Position numbers and translations under genes: made by a program. A stretch of DNA of 39,568 bases from an uncultured Mycoplasmatota bacterium (GTDB lineage: Bacteria; Bacillota_I; Bacilli_A; RF39; UBA660): contig CANRVY010000014.1 in NCBI GenBank assembly GCA_947643405.1, positions 1 through 39,568 on the forward strand, read 5' to 3'. The notes under the pieces are model-generated. The model was not told where the DNA came from and did no database searches. It saw only the letters and a list, made by a program, of their open reading frames with translations. Below are positions 37,083 to 39,568 of this stretch, piece after piece. Positions within the stretch are counted from its first letter, which is position 1, and each line of letters starts with the position of its first letter.

Positions 37083-38075
37083 ATGCCAGAATATATATGT
37101 ACTATGGGTCCTAGTATTTATAATTTTAATAAATTATTAGAATTGTATAATTTAGGATTGCGTGCAATAAGATTTAATATGTCTCATATTGATTATGATA
37201 TGGATGAAGTTTTAAGAATGATCGATGAAATAAAAAAAATAAGTGGAGAGCAAATAGAAACTATGTTAGACACTTGCAGCTCAGAAGCCAGAATTCAAAT
37301 AGCTGAATCAAAAGAGGTTTTTATAGGAGATATAATGGTTTTAGGGATCGATTTTACGATTGATGTGCCTTATCAATCTGTTTTAAGTATCAATGATATT
37401 TTGCAAATAGATGATGGAAAAATTCAATTTCAGATAATTGGGGTAGAGCCTTTTGTATTAAAATCATTAACACATGGTAAATTAAAGAATGGAGCAGGCG
37501 TATATTCTCCAAAACTTTCTATCAATTTGCCTTTTCTTTCGGAAAAAGGCAAAGAAGATATTAACTTAGCCTTTTCAAAGAACTTAGATTGGATTGCATG
37601 CTCCTTTGTAAAAACAAAGGAAGATGTTGATGAAATAAGGAGAATGAAACAAAACTATCCAGAATGCCGAACAAAAATTATGGCAAAAATTGAAACAGTA
37701 GAAGCAGTTCAAAATCTGGAAGAGATTATTTCTGTTAGTGATGGAATAATGATTGCTAGAGGGGACTTGGCTGTGGCGTTTCCAATTCATGAAATAGCAG
37801 CTTTGCAAGATTATATAGCAAATAAGGCAAAGGCAGCATTGATTCCATTAGTGATTGGAACAGGTTTTTTGAGATCTATGAAAAAAAATTCCATACCAGA
37901 AAGATCAGAGGTAACAGATTTATACCATGCTTTTAAGCTTTCTCATAAAATTATGTTTAGTGGGGAAACAGCAATAGCAGATAACCCAGCACATATATTA
38001 ACAACTGTAAATGATATTTTTAAAACTGTAGATTCTTTTAAAATATATGAATTAATAAAATGTTCAAGAAATTAA
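37083..38075 (+). CDS. Pyruvate-kinase-like protein lacking the C-terminal domain
   Basis: The 330-residue product aligns with the barrel of pyruvate kinase: CTMGPS (6-11), RFNMSH (30-35), INLPFLSEKGKEDI (147-160), AKIETVEA (201-208), ARGDLAV (225-231) and MFSGETA (291-297). The catalytic Lys202 and the metal ligands Glu204 and Asp228 are kept, as are R30, N32 and S34. Unusual points are DTCSSEAR (63-70) in place of DTKGPEIR, loss of Gln in the ATQML motif (GTGFL, 259-263), a small B domain, and no C-terminal allosteric domain (normal enzymes exceed 470 residues). It may be a reduced enzyme or a repurposed paralogue. AAGGTG precedes the ATG; a WYL regulator follows. Confidence 0.82.
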   Translation: MPEYICTMGPSIYNFNKLLELYNLGLRAIRFNMSHIDYDMDEVLRMIDEIKKISGEQIETMLDTCSSEARIQIAESKEVFIGDIMVLGIDFTIDVPYQSVLSINDILQIDDGKIQFQIIGVEPFVLKSLTHGKLKNGAGVYSPKLSINLPFLSEKGKEDINLAFSKNLDWIACSFVKTKEDVDEIRRMKQNYPECRTKIMAKIETVEAVQNLEEIISVSDGIMIARGDLAVAFPIHEIAALQDYIANKAKAALIPLVIGTGFLRSMKKNSIPERSEVTDLYHAFKLSHKIMFSGETAIADNPAHILTTVNDIFKTVDSFKIYELIKCSRN

Positions 38076-38128
38076 AAAATTTTAAAATAACGAATATCAT
38101 TTTAATATATAAAGGTGGTGGTTAAAAT

Positions 38129-38755
38129 ATGTCTAAATTATCTAATGTACTGTTGATGTTACAATTGCTTCAAAATGGAAGAAAATATAGTATTAAAGAA
38201 TTGGCAGAGAAAATTGAAGTATCTGAAAGAATGATTAGAAAATACAAGGAAGAACTTGAAATTTCAGGAATATACATAGATACAATAAAAGGTCCTTATG
38301 GTGGATATGTATTAAATAAGGATTTTAATGTACCTTATTTAAATCTTAATGATAAAGATTTGAATATTATTGTTAAAACAAGCGAAGTCATTACTGATCA
38401 TAATATTAAAAAGGATTTAGAAAATATAAAATCAAAAATTATTTTAAATCTAAATAATAAAGAAAATAATAGAAAATTGCCTTTTTCGAATGATTCCGAG
38501 TTAAACGTATTTAATAAAATAAATAATGCATATAAAAATAATTTTAAAGTGAAAATAATATATTACAATTTGAAATATGGAAAATCAATAAGAACAATTT
38601 ATCCGCTTGGATTATATCTATTTCAAAATGAATGGTGGGTATCAGCATATTGGGAAGAGAAAGATGATATGAGACAGTTTCATTTAAAAAGAATCAAGGA
38701 TTGTCAAATATTAGATTCAAAATTTAATCCAAATGAAATAAATTTAAAATTTTAA
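38129..38755 (+). CDS. WYL-domain transcriptional regulator
   Basis: The 208-residue protein has an N-terminal winged helix of the HTH-11 type (about 5-60: YSIKELAEKIEVSERMIRKY, GPYGGYVL) and a C-terminal WYL domain (about 130-200: IIYYNLKYGKSIRTIYPLGL, EWWVSAYW, FHLKRIKD). WYL domains sense nucleic-acid or nucleotide ligands. It is shorter than the usual 300 residues because the region after the WYL core is missing. The AAAGGTGG upstream is a good ribosome site. It may control its neighbours. Confidence 0.88.
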   Translation: MSKLSNVLLMLQLLQNGRKYSIKELAEKIEVSERMIRKYKEELEISGIYIDTIKGPYGGYVLNKDFNVPYLNLNDKDLNIIVKTSEVITDHNIKKDLENIKSKIILNLNNKENNRKLPFSNDSELNVFNKINNAYKNNFKVKIIYYNLKYGKSIRTIYPLGLYLFQNEWWVSAYWEEKDDMRQFHLKRIKDCQILDSKFNPNEINLKF

Positions 38756-38814
38756 TAATGACATAAATAGTTCCTCTAATAATGTTAGACTTGTTATGAA
38801 AGGAGGAATTATTT

Positions 38815-39498
38815 ATGTTTTCTTATTACTTATGTGGTGATGGTGAAACAATATATAGAGTAGAATTTTCATTAAAACAAGATGAAAAAAAGAAGTATTT
38901 ATCTTTACTTGAAAATTATTTGAGCGAATTAATATATGTAGAAGAAGTAGAAATAAAAAAAATAATGAAAGAAGAGGAAATTAAAAAAGAAAATAAAGAA
39001 GATTTTAGTATAGAAGATTGTATGATCTTTTTTAAAAGCACAACTGTTATAGATGTGTGCAATATAGAAGCATATCTTCCTTCTGTAGTTACTTTGAAAA
39101 TAAAAAGATTTTCTTTACTTCGTTTTTGGACTATCTTTTTATTAATAAAATTATTATCAGAAGATCTAAAATGTTTTGGTAATCCAAATATTATTAAAAT
39201 CGCGCATTTATTAGGTTATTCGGAGTATATAGATTTTAGCTTAATGAATTCAGTATTTTTTGATGGAGCCGGAAATTTATTTCCAGAACGATTTTATGAT
39301 TATCATTCTTTAATAGAATTACTAAGAAGTTTAGAAGTAACGATTACAGAAAAGTATTCTAGAAGTTCACTAATAAATTTTTGGCAAGGAGATGAAGCAG
39401 AAAGAGAACTTGCAGATGGAATTGTTTTAGATTCATCGGCTAATCGAAAAGCGTTAAAAAATTTGAATTTTCAGCTAACGCTAGTAAATAAAAGGTAA
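38815..39498 (+). CDS. Orphan protein of unknown function
   Basis: I do not recognise this 227-residue protein. It starts with a short beta-rich part (1-20), then a Lys/Glu-rich helix (about 25-70, with EVEIKKIMKEEEIKKENKE), a hydrophobic stretch (about 100-118, FSLLRFWTIFLLIKLLS) that is short for a membrane span, and an alpha/beta C-terminal half. A perfect-strength RBS (AAAGGAGG) lies 8 bases before the ATG. Two hairpins follow the stop codon. Confidence 0.7.
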   Translation: MFSYYLCGDGETIYRVEFSLKQDEKKKYLSLLENYLSELIYVEEVEIKKIMKEEEIKKENKEDFSIEDCMIFFKSTTVIDVCNIEAYLPSVVTLKIKRFSLLRFWTIFLLIKLLSEDLKCFGNPNIIKIAHLLGYSEYIDFSLMNSVFFDGAGNLFPERFYDYHSLIELLRSLEVTITEKYSRSSLINFWQGDEAERELADGIVLDSSANRKALKNLNFQLTLVNKR

Positions 39499-39515
39499 GA
39501 ACATTGTTCTTACCT
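39493..39515. repeat. Perfect 23-base palindrome over a stop codon
   Basis: AGGTAAGAACA and its exact complement flank a single T. It spans the stop codon of the orphan gene. With no T-tract behind it, it may be a protein-binding site rather than a terminator. Confidence 0.55.
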
Positions 39516-39527
39516 CAGACTGTTGAC

Positions 39528-39564
39528 AAAGTGGTATATTCAAAAAGAATATGCTACTTTTTTT
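39528..39564 (+). terminator. Terminator of the orphan gene
   Basis: A 14-base stem (AAAGTGGTATATTC paired to GAATATGCTACTTT with G-U pairs) and an A5 loop, followed by further T. A TTGACA lies just before it (39523-39528). Confidence 0.8.
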
Positions 39565-39568
39565 ATCT

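Overview
This window is the chromosomal replication origin neighbourhood of a low-GC, AT-rich member of the Bacillota, most likely class Bacilli. The evidence is the Bacillus-type gene order around dnaA/dnaN, a ComK homologue, a Noc-family protein placed directly after rsmG, a BofA protein and bacillar parS sites. TGA is used as a stop (rsmI, recF), so this is the standard bacterial code and not the mycoplasma code. An uncultured, reduced gut lineage would fit the short intergenic spaces and the loss of several usual neighbours (tmk, yaaA/S4, remB, yabA, the GIY-YIG gene, soj/parA), but I cannot name a genus.

Layout. Everything left of about 20.5 kb is on the minus strand and everything right of it is on the plus strand, so all genes point away from the origin and are co-oriented with replication. 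Left arm, reading away from the origin: dnaA, dnaN, a comK homologue with its own terminator, recF-gyrB-gyrA, a gap holding three perfect parS sites, the small SRP RNA, then a long run tadA-dnaX-ybaB-recR-bofA-holB-ricT-trmN6-rsmI-pth-mfd, and a lipoprotein gene. Right arm: an unknown two-helix membrane protein inside the origin region, rpmH-rnpA-yidC-khpB, an HD-domain gene with mnmE, mnmG-rsmG, a Noc-family gene with a very long low-complexity linker, a 1208-residue repeat protein of unknown function, a decayed FAD-dependent reductase, a cadherin-like surface protein, tsaC, a zinc-ribbon protein, a pyruvate-kinase-like protein without its C-terminal domain, a WYL regulator and an orphan protein.

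Functionally the window is the replication, segregation and translation core: initiator, clamp, clamp loader (DnaX, HolB), gyrase, RecF/RecR repair, Mfd, tRNA/rRNA modification (TadA, TrmN6, RsmI, RsmG, MnmE/G, TsaC), protein targeting and insertion (SRP RNA, YidC), and nucleoid organisation (parS, Noc). The right-hand 10 kb is the accessory part.

The points most worth a second look are: (1) the Noc-family protein, whose DNA-reading residues look Noc-like while the only sites seen are parS, with a ~250-residue insertion and no ParA beside it; (2) an ATTTCCCAA motif clustered at the origin and as an everted pair in the noc promoter; (3) a comK gene between dnaN and recF lacking the C-terminal tail that in B. 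subtilis recruits MecA; (4) the 1208-residue repeat protein next to noc; (5) the pyruvate-kinase-like protein paired with a WYL regulator.
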